From contig NZ_JBBMQM010000001.1 in NCBI RefSeq assembly GCF_038900055.1, positions 496,001-560,000 on the forward strand: a stretch of 64,000 nucleotides of DNA, given 5' to 3'. This DNA comes from Henriciella sp. AS95. Lineage in GTDB: Bacteria > Pseudomonadota > Alphaproteobacteria > Caulobacterales > Hyphomonadaceae. The notes beneath the pieces are model-generated. The model did no database searches. It was given only the letters and a program-made list of their open reading frames with translations, and was not told the origin of the DNA. Positions within the stretch are counted from its first letter, which is position 1. Each line of letters begins with the position of its first letter. This document shows positions 1 through 7,929 of this stretch, piece after piece. Made by a program: the position numbers and the translations under genes.

Positions 1-1
1 T

Positions 2-751
2 GATCGCAGCCGCTACCCGAATGACTATCTCGACGATACGGGCGTGTCCTCGAACATCATGGATATCATCCAGCATGTCTCGAAATACGGGCTGACGCCC
101 GGTTTCGGCCTGTCCGACATGGATGGCGAGGAAGTGATCGAAATCAAGTCCGACTATGACTACTATTACGATATCTCGACGCCTGTCGGCCCTGGGTTCA
201 TGTGCGCCATCCGGCCGATCATTCCGCTGACGACCGATGCATCGCTGATCACGTCCGAGATCGACAAGCTTGAAGCGCAGGGAAGCACGAACATCACCGA
301 AGGCATCGCCTGGGCGTGGCGGACCCTGTCGCCGGAGGTGCCTTATACGGGCGGTGTCGCCTATGACGATGACAAGACCCAGAAGATTATTGTCCTTCTG
401 TCGGACGGGAATAACTCTATCGGCCGGCGCGGTGATGCGCGTGGCAGTGACTATTCGGCATACGGCTACATTGCCAATGGGCGCCTCGGCCTGTCGGCAG
501 GGGCATCACAACGCGACATCTATGACGAGATGGACGCGCGCACGCTGGAGAGCTGTACCAATGCCAAACGAGCGGGCGTCATTATCTATACAATCCGGCT
601 GGAGCTGAGCGGTGATTACCGGTCCGAGGCCTTGCTGAAATCCTGCGCCACCTCACCCGGCCATTATCTCGACGTGCCTGATGCCGATGACCTTGAGGCC
701 GTCTTCAGCGATATCGCAGACGATGTCCTCGACCTTTACCTGTCGAAATAG
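2..751 (+). CDS. TadG-like pilus-assembly protein, vWA domain (5' truncated)
   Basis: The reading frame is open from the left edge, so only the C-terminal ~249 residues are present and the true start lies outside the window. The fragment ends in a von Willebrand factor A fold: a beta strand KIIVLLSDGNNS is followed by a helix carrying CTNAKRAGVIIYTIRLEL and then a final YLDVPDADDLEAVFSDIAD-type segment. This ending is characteristic of the C-terminal vWA domain of TadG/Flp-pilus assembly proteins, which are anchored in the inner membrane and act in tight-adherence pilus biogenesis. The N-terminal membrane anchor is not visible, so assignment to TadG rather than another vWA protein is inferred. 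It converges on the HxlR gene with only two bases between the stops. Confidence 0.75.
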   Translation, partial: DRSRYPNDYLDDTGVSSNIMDIIQHVSKYGLTPGFGLSDMDGEEVIEIKSDYDYYYDISTPVGPGFMCAIRPIIPLTTDASLITSEIDKLEAQGSTNITEGIAWAWRTLSPEVPYTGGVAYDDDKTQKIIVLLSDGNNSIGRRGDARGSDYSAYGYIANGRLGLSAGASQRDIYDEMDARTLESCTNAKRAGVIIYTIRLELSGDYRSEALLKSCATSPGHYLDVPDADDLEAVFSDIADDVLDLYLSK

Positions 752-753
752 GG

Positions 754-1212
754 CTAGCGCCGCAGAACGATCCTGAGATTGTCTGGCGGGACTTCGCGGC
801 CGCTCTTGTCGACGAAGGCGGCGCGCACCGCTTCGCGGCTTTTCGTGTCGGTGAAGCTGACCGGTGGCTGGCCGTCGCCGTCGAGCCAGGTGTCGCCCCA
901 TTGTGTCAGCGCGATGAGGATCGGGCGGAGGGCCTCTCCCTTTTCGGTGAGGACATATTCAGGCCGCGCCCGGCGTCCCTCGACCTTGTAGGCCCGCTTC
1001 TCCAGCAGGCCCGTCTCGACCAGCGCCTTCAGACGCCCAGAAAGGATGGTGCGCGGCGTGCCAAGCTCTGACTGGAAATCGTCAAACCGCCTTATGCCAT
1101 ACATGGCAGAGCGCAGGATGAGCATCGTCCAGCGGTCGCCGATCTGCTCAATCGAGCGGGCGAGATTGCAGTCGGATGGCGGAACGGGCGATTTGCGAGA
1201 TAGCGGGATCAT
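754..1212 (-). CDS. HxlR-family transcriptional regulator
   Basis: A 152-residue winged helix-turn-helix regulator of the HxlR family. Near the N-terminus Cys15 sits in the family's usual C-x-ARS-x-x-x-x-GDRWT context, followed by ILRSAMYGIRRFDDF and the recognition region TPRTILSGRLKALVETGLLEK; the wing is KVEGRRARPEYVLTEKG. HxlR members often sense reactive aldehydes, quinones or oxidants through the conserved cysteine and control a divergent gene. I chose the ATG at 1212 because upstream codons have no family resemblance. The divergent neighbour at 1315 is the likely target; the 102-nt intergenic space carries an inverted repeat next to that gene's start. Which signal it senses cannot be told from sequence. 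Confidence 0.85.
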   Translation of the reverse strand: MIPLSRKSPVPPSDCNLARSIEQIGDRWTMLILRSAMYGIRRFDDFQSELGTPRTILSGRLKALVETGLLEKRAYKVEGRRARPEYVLTEKGEALRPILIALTQWGDTWLDGDGQPPVSFTDTKSREAVRAAFVDKSGREVPPDNLRIVLRR

Positions 1213-1296
1213 GATTCTGGACCCTGCATGGGTTCGACTTCCAAATCCAGCCCCGCGTGAAGATGAAATGCGAATTTTCTGGATGTGACGATCTGA

Positions 1297-1314
1297 GCCT
1301 CTTACAACAGAGGC
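1297..1314. repeat. Inverted repeat abutting a start codon
   Basis: GCCTCT-TACAAC-AGAGGC is a perfect 6-bp inverted repeat with a 6-nt centre, ending one base before the ATG at 1315. The right arm holds the only purine-rich ribosome-site candidate (AGAGG), so an mRNA hairpin here would hide it. It lies between the divergent HxlR gene and its neighbour, so it could also be part of an operator. Confidence 0.4.
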
Positions 1315-1827
1315 ATGACGAATCATCCGCTATCGACACATCTGGCCGATACGGCAAAGTTCACCGCCTCGCACGCAGGCATGGTCCCGGAAGTGGACTC
1401 AAGTCTCCCCTGGCTGGTCTCCGGCGCGGTGCTGATGGTCCAGCAGGCCTGCGTCATCGCCTTGTCGGAAGCGGGCGCGGAGCTGCCCTTGATGCCGGGG
1501 CCGAATGAGCTGGTGGCGCGTGTTGCTGATGAGACCATTCTGGCGCAGCCGTTTACGGTGCCGCTGAAGCCTGCCCAGCATCGGGCCTTCGAACCTCTGG
1601 TCGCAGCGCGTAATGATGTCATGCACCCACGACCGACGGGACTGAACATTGATGCGGCCCGCTTGCCGGACGCGATTATTGTCGCGACGACAATCACCCG
1701 CCATCTCGCGCTGACGCAGCCGGTTCGACGGTTCATGATTGCCGACACCGATCAGGCGGCGATCAAGGACGCGCTCGGCCAGATTGAGACCTCGGTTGAA
1801 TTCTGGCGGACCGTATTGGTGGATTGA
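1315..1827 (+). CDS. Uncharacterised protein with HEPN-like R-x4-H motif
   Basis: A 170-residue, mostly helical soluble protein that I do not recognise by family. The segment AARNDVMHPRP puts Arg99-Asn100 and His104 in an R-N-x3-H arrangement like the R-x4-6-H motif of HEPN domains, where it forms a ribonuclease active site or a structural core. The helix-rich composition is compatible, but the match is one short motif and the assignment is tentative. It is divergent from an HxlR regulator, which suggests inducible expression. Its ATG sits directly against an inverted repeat with very little space for a normal ribosome site; the next in-frame ATG (1381) would remove 22 residues. Confidence 0.7.
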   Translation: MTNHPLSTHLADTAKFTASHAGMVPEVDSSLPWLVSGAVLMVQQACVIALSEAGAELPLMPGPNELVARVADETILAQPFTVPLKPAQHRAFEPLVAARNDVMHPRPTGLNIDAARLPDAIIVATTITRHLALTQPVRRFMIADTDQAAIKDALGQIETSVEFWRTVLVD

Positions 1828-1896
1828 GCACGAAGGGCGGGTCTGACGGCTCAGTCGCTTCGCGAATAATGGACTTGCACGACTTGCTGCGAAACG

Positions 1897-2379
1897 TCAG
1901 CGACCCTCATGGATCGCTTCGGCGGCGGCCTTCAGCTCAGCATCGGACAGCGCGTCGAAATCGAGTTCGGCCAGACGGGTGAGGCGCTTCTTCAGGTCAG
2001 CATAGATGTCTTCAAAGGCGATGCGTTGGCGCGACATCTGCTCGACGGCGGCCGGGTCCGGCAGGCCCCAATGCACCTGCACCGGATGGCCGGGCCAGAC
2101 CGGGCAGGTCTCGCGTGCGGCATTGTCGCAAACCGTGATCACGATATCCATGCGCGGTGCGCCCGGCTCGGCGAATGTGGTCCAACTCTTGGATTCCAGA
2201 TCCCAGACATTGTGACCTTTGGATTCCAGGACGCTGATCGCCATGGCATGCAGCTCGCCTCGCGGTCTTGAGCCGCCGCTATAGCCGCGAATATCGGGCA
2301 GACTCGACGCGATCACCTCGCCCATGATGGAGCGGGCAGAATTGCCGGTGCAGAGGATGAGGACGCTGCGTGTTCTCAT
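1897..2379 (-). CDS. arsC: Arsenate reductase ArsC, thioredoxin-coupled type
   Basis: A 160-residue protein of the low-molecular-weight tyrosine phosphatase fold. The N-terminal P-loop C-TGNSARS starts at Cys10, and the redox pair lies in VCDNAARETCPVWPG (Cys84, Cys92), a pattern typical of alphaproteobacterial ArsC. The later HWGLPDPA segment supplies the catalytic-loop aspartate. The family reduces arsenate to arsenite in the cytoplasm using a cysteine relay recharged by thioredoxin. There is no ArsR, ArsB/Acr3 or ArsH next to it, so it is an orphan copy here; a plain LMW phosphatase is less likely because of the extra cysteines. It is divergent from the peptidase gene at 2526. Confidence 0.85.
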   Translation of the reverse strand: MRTRSVLILCTGNSARSIMGEVIASSLPDIRGYSGGSRPRGELHAMAISVLESKGHNVWDLESKSWTTFAEPGAPRMDIVITVCDNAARETCPVWPGHPVQVHWGLPDPAAVEQMSRQRIAFEDIYADLKKRLTRLAELDFDALSDAELKAAAEAIHEGR

Positions 2380-2525
2380 TGCGCAGGCCTCACAATCGCC
2401 GCGACGGTTTTGAGAAGATGGCGTCTTGTCGTGCTTTTCATACGCTCTTCCCGGTTTCCCAATTGGATTTTCACATTAAGCTAACCACTTGCAAGAGCCA
2501 GACACCCACAAACGGAGATGCCCTG

Positions 2526-4724
2526 ATGCGTGTAGTCATTTGTGCCACGGTCGTAGCGAGCTTGCTCGCCGGCTGCCAGACAGAGACGTCCACCAATCTG
2601 AAAGCCGAGGAGACCCCGAGCGACGTGACCGTAGAAGCGACAAAAGAAATTGTCCTGCCGACAGGCGAGAATGACCCGTACCTCTGGCTCGAAGAGGTCG
2701 AGGGCGAAAAGGCGCTCGACTGGGTGCGCGCGCAGAATGACCGCACGCTGGATGAGCTTCAGGCTGACCCGCTCTATGATGAGTATTACAATGACGCGCT
2801 CGACGTCCTGACATCGGATGAGCGTATTCCGTACGGATCCATCCGGGATGGCTGGGTGTATAATTTCTGGCAGGACGAGACCAATGTGCGCGGCCTCTGG
2901 CGCCGCACGCCGCTGGAAAGTTATGCGACGGAGGAGCCAGAATGGGAAACGATTGTCGACTTCGACAAGCTGGCTGAAGAGGAAGACAAGAACTGGGTCT
3001 ATAAGGGCGCAAACTGCTTCCAGCCGGAAGAAGACGGCAAGTGGCTGTGCATGGTCTCGCTCTCGGATGGCGGCAAGGACGCCGTGATCCAGCGCGAATT
3101 TGACCTGTCCACGAAGACATTTGTCGAGGACGGCTTTGTCACTGAGGAAGCCAAGCAGGGCCTCGCCTGGGTCGATGAGAACACCGTCCTGATCGGCACC
3201 GACTGGGGCGAAGGCACGGTGACGCAGTCGGGCTATCCCTTCGTGGTCAAGCGCTGGACGCGCGGAACGCCGCTATCCGAGGCGGTTGAAGTCGCGCGCG
3301 GCGATGTCACTGACGTCGGTGTCTGGCCCGCCGTCATGGAAAAGGAAGACGGCACCCGCCTTCAGATGGCTGTGGAGTCCGACACCTTCTTTACCTCGAC
3401 CTATTGGTGGCTGCCGGATGGCGAGGACGCAAAAGTCCAGCTGCCAATCCCGCCAAAGTCGACCCCGCAGGGCATCTATCAGGGTCAGCTCCTGGTCACG
3501 CTGGAGCAGGACTGGGCCCCGGACGGGCAGCCTGTCGCCTTCAAGTCGGGCGACCTTGTGGCGTTCGAACTCGACAAGTTTCTTGAAACCCGCGCGCTCC
3601 CGGCGGTCAGCCTTGTTTTCAGCCCCGACGAGACTCAGGCCGTCAACGGTGTGGCGATTGCCAAGGGCGCTGCGCTGCTGTCGATTCAGGAGAATGTTGT
3701 CGGCAAGGTGCTGAAGCTGGAGCCGGGGTCTGGCGCCTGGACGACGAGCGAGATTGCGCTTCCGGGCACGGGCCAGTCCGGCATCGCCTTTGCCAACAAG
3801 GATGTCGATACGGTCTTCCTCAATTATGAGGGCTTCCTGACGCCTGACTCGCTGCTGCGTTATGATGTGGCATCTGGTGATGTCTCGCCGCTGAAGAGTC
3901 TTCCGGCGAAATTCGACACGGCCGGTCTCAAGGTCGAGCAATTCTTTGCGACGTCCACCGACGGCACGGAGATCCCGTATTTCATTATTCACAAGGAAGA
4001 CATGCCGCTCGACGGCACGACGCCGACGCTGCTCTATGGCTATGGCGGCTTCCAGGTGTCGATGAACCCGTCCTATTCGGCGGTGCGTGGCCGACTGTGG
4101 CTGGAGCAGGGCGGCGCCTATGTGCTCGCCAATATTCGCGGCGGCGGCGAGTTCGGCCCGGAATGGCACCAGGCGGGCCTCAAGGGCAAACGCCAGATCA
4201 TCTATGATGACTTCATCTCGGTCGGCGAAGACCTGATCGCGCGCGGCGTCACTTCGACCGAGCATCTCGGTATTATGGGCGGCTCGAATGGTGGCCTTCT
4301 CATGGGTGTGATGCTGACGCAGCGCCCGGACCTTTGGGACGCGGTCGTCATTCAGGTGCCGCTGCTGGACATGCTGCGCTATCACAAGCTGCTGGCGGGC
4401 GCGTCATGGGTCGATGAGTATGGCGATCCGGACGTGCCGGAAGAACGGGCCTTTCTGGAGACAATTTCGCCGTATCAGAATTTTGACCCGGATGCGGACT
4501 ATCCGATGCCCTTCTTCCTGACCTCGACAAAGGATGACCGGGTGCACCCCGGACACGCCAGAAAGATGGCTCATCTTTTTGAGCTTGCTGATAAACCCTT
4601 CTTTTATTATGAGAATATCGACGGGGGTCATTCAGCAGCGGCTAATCAAAAAGAAACCGCGCGCAGGTCTGCGCTTGAATACACCTACTTGAACCGCCGG
4701 CTATTCCCCACAGCCGGTCGGTAA
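2526..4724 (+). CDS. Prolyl oligopeptidase family serine peptidase, lipoprotein
   Basis: A 732-residue S9A-type peptidase. The start at 2526 is chosen because it opens a lipoprotein signal (MRVVICATVVASLLAGC, lipobox LAGC) and follows GGAG; an earlier in-frame start would bury that signal. The NDPYLWLEEVEGEKALDWV segment is the classical start of the N-terminal propeller region. The C-terminal hydrolase domain has the nucleophile in GGSNGG (Ser587), an acid in DDRVHPGHA (Asp671 or Asp670) and the histidine in GGHSAAAN (His702). The family cleaves short peptides after proline; this one is expected on the periplasmic side of a membrane. A strong hairpin follows the stop. Confidence 0.9.
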   Translation: MRVVICATVVASLLAGCQTETSTNLKAEETPSDVTVEATKEIVLPTGENDPYLWLEEVEGEKALDWVRAQNDRTLDELQADPLYDEYYNDALDVLTSDERIPYGSIRDGWVYNFWQDETNVRGLWRRTPLESYATEEPEWETIVDFDKLAEEEDKNWVYKGANCFQPEEDGKWLCMVSLSDGGKDAVIQREFDLSTKTFVEDGFVTEEAKQGLAWVDENTVLIGTDWGEGTVTQSGYPFVVKRWTRGTPLSEAVEVARGDVTDVGVWPAVMEKEDGTRLQMAVESDTFFTSTYWWLPDGEDAKVQLPIPPKSTPQGIYQGQLLVTLEQDWAPDGQPVAFKSGDLVAFELDKFLETRALPAVSLVFSPDETQAVNGVAIAKGAALLSIQENVVGKVLKLEPGSGAWTTSEIALPGTGQSGIAFANKDVDTVFLNYEGFLTPDSLLRYDVASGDVSPLKSLPAKFDTAGLKVEQFFATSTDGTEIPYFIIHKEDMPLDGTTPTLLYGYGGFQVSMNPSYSAVRGRLWLEQGGAYVLANIRGGGEFGPEWHQAGLKGKRQIIYDDFISVGEDLIARGVTSTEHLGIMGGSNGGLLMGVMLTQRPDLWDAVVIQVPLLDMLRYHKLLAGASWVDEYGDPDVPEERAFLETISPYQNFDPDADYPMPFFLTSTKDDRVHPGHARKMAHLFELADKPFFYYENIDGGHSAAANQKETARRSALEYTYLNRRLFPTAGR

Positions 4725-4732
4725 CGTCCCCA

Positions 4733-4766
4733 GTTTGGTCCTCTCCCGACGGGGAGGGGGCCAAAC
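4733..4766. terminator. 15-bp GACG-loop hairpin after the peptidase gene
   Basis: Arms at 4733-4747 and 4752-4766 pair along 15 positions (two G-U wobbles) around a GACG loop. It begins 8 nt after the peptidase stop. No U-run follows on the plus strand, so it may be a 3'-end stabiliser, a Rho-linked stop or a dispersed palindromic repeat rather than a classical terminator. Confidence 0.55.
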
Positions 4767-4850
4767 ACCTGTCTTCCTTCCCCAAGGCGAGCCTTGACTT
4801 GAACCGGCCTCAAGCGCCCCTTTCGATGAAGACAGATATCGGAGGACGTT

Positions 4851-5732
4851 ATGGGCGAGCTTTCTGGAAAAACAGCGATCATCACCGGCGCGGCAAGCGG
4901 GATCGGCCTTTCAGGCGTTGAAGTGTTTGTCGAGGCGGGCGCGAATGTCGTGGCGGGCGACCTGCAGGACGAGAAGGGCCAGGCGCTGGAAGCGCGGTTC
5001 GGCTCGGACCGGGTTCGATACGTTCACTGCGATGTCACCAGATCTGATGAGCTGAAGACCCTGTTCGAAACAGCCAAAGAAGCGTTTGGCGGGCTCGATA
5101 TTCTCTGGAACAATGCCGGCCATGGTGGCACGCCAACGGGCGTGGAAGACCTCGACGAAGAGGGCTTCGATGCGACGATGAGCCTGCTGCTGAAGTCGGT
5201 CTTTGTGGGCACGAAGATGGCTGTGCCGATGATGAAGGAGAAGGGCGGCTCCATCATCAATACATCCTCCATTTCTGCTGTGTGCGCGGGTTATGCGCCC
5301 ATCACCTATTCGGTCGCCAAGAAGGGTGTTGCGCATTTTTCCAAACTCGCAGCGGCCGAGCTTTCGAAATACAAGATCCGCGTCAATGCGATCCTGCCGG
5401 GCTTTATCGCGACGTCGATCTTTGGGGCGTCACTCGGTCTATCGCGTGAACAGGCCGACCAGATGGCGGCGCTTGTCGAACAGCAGGGCGGGCGGATGCA
5501 GCCGGCCGGGCGAACCGGGCAGGGCAAGGATATCGCTGAGATGGCGGCCTATCTGGCCTCGGACAAAGCGGCCTTCATTACCGGCGGCGAGTTTCTCGTT
5601 GATGGTGGCATGACGGTCGGGCCGCGCCATAGCTGGGATGAAAGCGATGGCGGGCCGCTTCTGGATGCACTTGGCATCAGCGTCGAACAGGCCGAACAGA
5701 TGCGCCTTGCCATGCAGGCCGGCAAACCATAG
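4851..5732 (+). CDS. Short-chain dehydrogenase/reductase (SDR)
   Basis: A 293-residue classical SDR oxidoreductase. The NAD(P)-binding motif TGAASGIG occupies residues 12-19, Asp37 in AGDLQD after the second strand favours NAD(H), NNAG is at 87-90, and the catalytic Ser140/Tyr153/Lys157 set is in SSISAVCAGYAPITYSVAK. A GGAGG ribosome site (cggaggacgtt) precedes the ATG. The C-terminus runs about 30 residues beyond the usual GG-E-x-VDGG ending, with a tail rich in acidic residues. The substrate cannot be read from sequence; sugar, steroid or hydroxyacid alcohols are possible. It stands alone between the peptidase and a convergent small gene. Confidence 0.85.
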   Translation: MGELSGKTAIITGAASGIGLSGVEVFVEAGANVVAGDLQDEKGQALEARFGSDRVRYVHCDVTRSDELKTLFETAKEAFGGLDILWNNAGHGGTPTGVEDLDEEGFDATMSLLLKSVFVGTKMAVPMMKEKGGSIINTSSISAVCAGYAPITYSVAKKGVAHFSKLAAAELSKYKIRVNAILPGFIATSIFGASLGLSREQADQMAALVEQQGGRMQPAGRTGQGKDIAEMAAYLASDKAAFITGGEFLVDGGMTVGPRHSWDESDGGPLLDALGISVEQAEQMRLAMQAGKP

Positions 5733-5736
5733 GGCG

Positions 5737-6021
5737 CTAGCTGTTTGCGTCGGCTGACAATCCTGGAATGGTCTCGACGGCGGTCAGCAGGCCTTCAAGC
5801 GTGTCTGCGTCGGCGACCTTGCGGTCTTTTTCGTCGAAGAGCGCATAGCCTTCGCTGGTCTTGCGCAGCGGGAATTTGCGCCAGTGGGCCCGAGTGCGAT
5901 AGAGCCAGACTTCTTCAGGTTCTGCCCCAGCGGCCGACCAACCCGTCCAGACATGATCTGCTGGGACAGAGCGCCATAACTTGTCTATGGCATCGAGGTC
6001 AGATTGGGAAAATTTCTGCAT
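5737..6021 (-). CDS. Small uncharacterised protein
   Basis: A 94-residue acidic soluble protein without a signal peptide or membrane segment. It has a Trp-rich first half (LWRSVPADHVWTGWSAAG, VWLYRTRAHWRKFPL) and a second half ending in TLEGLLTAVETIP. I do not recognise the family. The start codon is notable: its ATG occupies 6019-6021 on the minus strand and overlaps the divergent exporter's ATG at 6020-6022 in one CATG. No convincing Shine-Dalgarno is seen upstream, so it may be translated from a leaderless or very short leader transcript. Confidence 0.6.
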   Translation of the reverse strand: MQKFSQSDLDAIDKLWRSVPADHVWTGWSAAGAEPEEVWLYRTRAHWRKFPLRKTSEGYALFDEKDRKVADADTLEGLLTAVETIPGLSADANS

Positions 6022-7009
6022 GATTGATCAGGTAAGCCAGAATAATGCCAGCGGCACGGATGATGGCGAACCTACAGGTCCGCGCCTGTCTGGCAATGCC
6101 CTCGGCGCGGTCTTCATGGTGCTGTCTGGCTTGGGCTTTACCGTCTACATCGTCCTGTCGAAGGAGTTATCGAAGGAGGTCCACCCGGTCTTTCTCGCCT
6201 TCTGGCGGTCGTTCATCGCGTGCATGATTTCAGTGCCGGTGATCCTTCGCGTGGGACTTCACAAGATGAAGACCAGGCGGCCGGGCCTTTTGCTGATGCG
6301 GTCCATGTTCGGCACGCTCGGCTTTACGCTGGCGATGGTGGCGGTGTCCGATTTCTTCACCATGTCGCTGTCTCAGTTCAATGCGATCAGCTTTTCGCGT
6401 CCGCTCTTCGTTACGGTGCTGGCGGCGATTGTTCTGAGGGAGATGGTCGGGCCTCATCGCTGGGGCGCGGTCGGCATCGGCTTTGTCGGTGTTTTGATCA
6501 TGGTGATGCCGGGCATTTTCGTCTTCTGGCAGCCGGGCGCTTTCGATAATCTGAACCTTGACATGGGCACCCTGTGCGCGCTGGCAAGCGCCTTCTTCCT
6601 CGCCTTTGCAATCGTTCTGGTGAAAACGCTGTCGGCCGAGCTCTCGGCCATCGCCTTGCTGACCTATGCAAACGTTCTGTCGTCCATCCTGCTTTTGCCA
6701 TTCTGTATTATTTACTGGTCCAACCCCTCGCTTGAGACATGGGGCTGGATCATCTTCATGGCGGGAACGGGCTTTGTCGCGCAGTTCTGTTACATCTCAG
6801 CCGTGAAAGTCGGCGATGCGTCCTTCATCTCTCCGCTCGATTATCTTCGCCTGCCCATGGCCACCGTGGCGGACCTCATCATCGTCGGTTTTCTGCCGGG
6901 AACGAATGTCTGGATCGGGGCTGGTATAATTGTGGTGGCGGCGATCTACATCACATACCGGGACCGCAACAAGAAGGCCCAGCCGGTCACGATACTGAAA
7001 GGCCGCTAG
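6020..7009 (+). CDS. DMT-superfamily (EamA) transporter
   Basis: A 329-residue inner-membrane protein with about ten hydrophobic segments arranged as two EamA repeats. The first begins at GNALGAVFMVLSGLGFTVY; the second follows FDNLNLDMGTLCALASAFFLAF. The conserved FWRSFIA and LVVRE-like (VLREMVGPHRWGAVGIGFVGVLIM) positions match the drug/metabolite exporter family, which moves small metabolites or toxic compounds across the inner membrane. I use the ATG at 6020, preceded by a weak GGGAAA; a start at 5981 would overlap the divergent gene by about 40 nt. Substrate unknown. Confidence 0.85.
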   Translation: MIDQVSQNNASGTDDGEPTGPRLSGNALGAVFMVLSGLGFTVYIVLSKELSKEVHPVFLAFWRSFIACMISVPVILRVGLHKMKTRRPGLLLMRSMFGTLGFTLAMVAVSDFFTMSLSQFNAISFSRPLFVTVLAAIVLREMVGPHRWGAVGIGFVGVLIMVMPGIFVFWQPGAFDNLNLDMGTLCALASAFFLAFAIVLVKTLSAELSAIALLTYANVLSSILLLPFCIIYWSNPSLETWGWIIFMAGTGFVAQFCYISAVKVGDASFISPLDYLRLPMATVADLIIVGFLPGTNVWIGAGIIVVAAIYITYRDRNKKAQPVTILKGR

Positions 7010-7083
7010 GCGACCCCAAGGCAAAAGGCTTGCGCCAGACCACAACTTATGGTCGGTTCGGTTCAGAGTTAATGGGGGATATT

Positions 7084-7854
7084 ATGGGCGATAAAGAGCT
7101 CGACTTCGGCTTTATTGTTGAAAAGACCTTCGGCGTGATCGGCGAGCGATTCGTTGAGCTGATCCTGCTGGCGCTGATTTTCGTTATCGTGCCGCAGATT
7201 GTCCTCTCATTCCTGATTTCGTCGATGTTCGACAGCGCTGTGGCCAGCGGATCGATGATGCCGACCTTCTCGCTTGGTATGATGCTTGGCTCAATCGTTG
7301 CGGGCCTGCTGCCGCTGCTGATGCAGGCCGCGGCGGTTCACACAACGGTCGAAGCACTGACCGGACGGCCATCGGATGTTGGCACGTCGGTGGGCGTTGC
7401 GATTGCGGTCTTCCTTCCCCTGCTCGGGCTTTCGATCCTGATGGGGCTCGGGCTGGCCATTGGCTTCATGCTGCTGATCATCCCGGGGCTCATTCTGCTG
7501 ACCTATTGGGTTGTGGCGGTGCCGTCCTTTATCGTCGAGGATACCGGGATCATCGGTGCGTTTGAGCGTAGCGCCGAGCTGACAAAGGGGCAGCGGTGGC
7601 GGATTTTCGGGCTGATCGTTCTTGTCTGGATCGCTTATGCCGTCGTCGCCTACATTATCACGATGCTGACCGGCGGCGCGATGGCATCGGCAGCTTATGC
7701 GCAGAACTTCACCCTCATGGGCGCAATCGTGAACGGTGTTCTGGGTGCGCTCAGCGCCATCGTTGGATCGGTCGGCGTGGCCGTGCTCTATGTGCATCTG
7801 CGCGATCTTCAGGATGGCACGTCTCTGGACACAATCTCTGACGTTTTCCGCTAG
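7084..7854 (+). CDS. Polytopic membrane protein (glycerophosphodiesterase membrane-domain/YciC-like)
   Basis: A 256-residue inner-membrane protein with about six hydrophobic segments, ending in a short amphipathic tail (LYVHLRDLQDGTSLDTISDVFR). The pattern of a helix, a PxLI-TYW-VAVPSFIVED loop and then FERSAELTKGQRWRIFGL resembles YciC-like and GDPD membrane-domain proteins, where the S-x-ELTKG-x-RW motif is recurrent. Function in those families is poorly defined; it may concern membrane lipid handling. ATG 7084 is chosen because GGGGGAT lies 7 nt upstream; an in-frame ATG at 7072 is the alternative. A hairpin pair follows the stop. Confidence 0.75.
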   Translation: MGDKELDFGFIVEKTFGVIGERFVELILLALIFVIVPQIVLSFLISSMFDSAVASGSMMPTFSLGMMLGSIVAGLLPLLMQAAAVHTTVEALTGRPSDVGTSVGVAIAVFLPLLGLSILMGLGLAIGFMLLIIPGLILLTYWVVAVPSFIVEDTGIIGAFERSAELTKGQRWRIFGLIVLVWIAYAVVAYIITMLTGGAMASAAYAQNFTLMGAIVNGVLGALSAIVGSVGVAVLYVHLRDLQDGTSLDTISDVFR

Positions 7855-7865
7855 CGGCAAAGAAA

Positions 7866-7890
7866 AAGGGCCGGCAAATAGCCGACCCTT
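7866..7890. terminator. Bidirectional hairpin between convergent genes
   Basis: AAGGGCCGGC-aaata-GCCGACCCTT forms a 10-bp stem (one G-U) just past the membrane-protein stop at 7854 and facing the stop of the minus-strand gene at 7930. On the minus strand the stem is followed by TTTTTCTTT, a good U-run. A second, weaker hairpin (TACCC/GGGTA, 7890-7905) sits beside it. Confidence 0.7.
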
Positions 7891-7929
7891 ACCCGTCCCT
7901 GGGTAAACTTTATCGGGTGCCTGGTGGCC

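Noticed and set aside
1228..1245. GGGTTCGACTTCC resembling a tRNA T-arm
   Set aside because: The closing C of the T-loop stem is missing and no acceptor, D or anticodon arm can be folded around it.
3273..4385. Long open frame on the minus strand inside the peptidase gene
   Set aside because: It is a GC-bias shadow of the confirmed plus-strand peptidase, with no recognisable motif and no ribosome site.
6739..7083. N-terminal extension of the YciC-like membrane protein over the exporter gene
   Set aside because: It is out of frame with the exporter and His/Arg/Gly-rich; GGGGGAT before ATG 7084 marks the real start.
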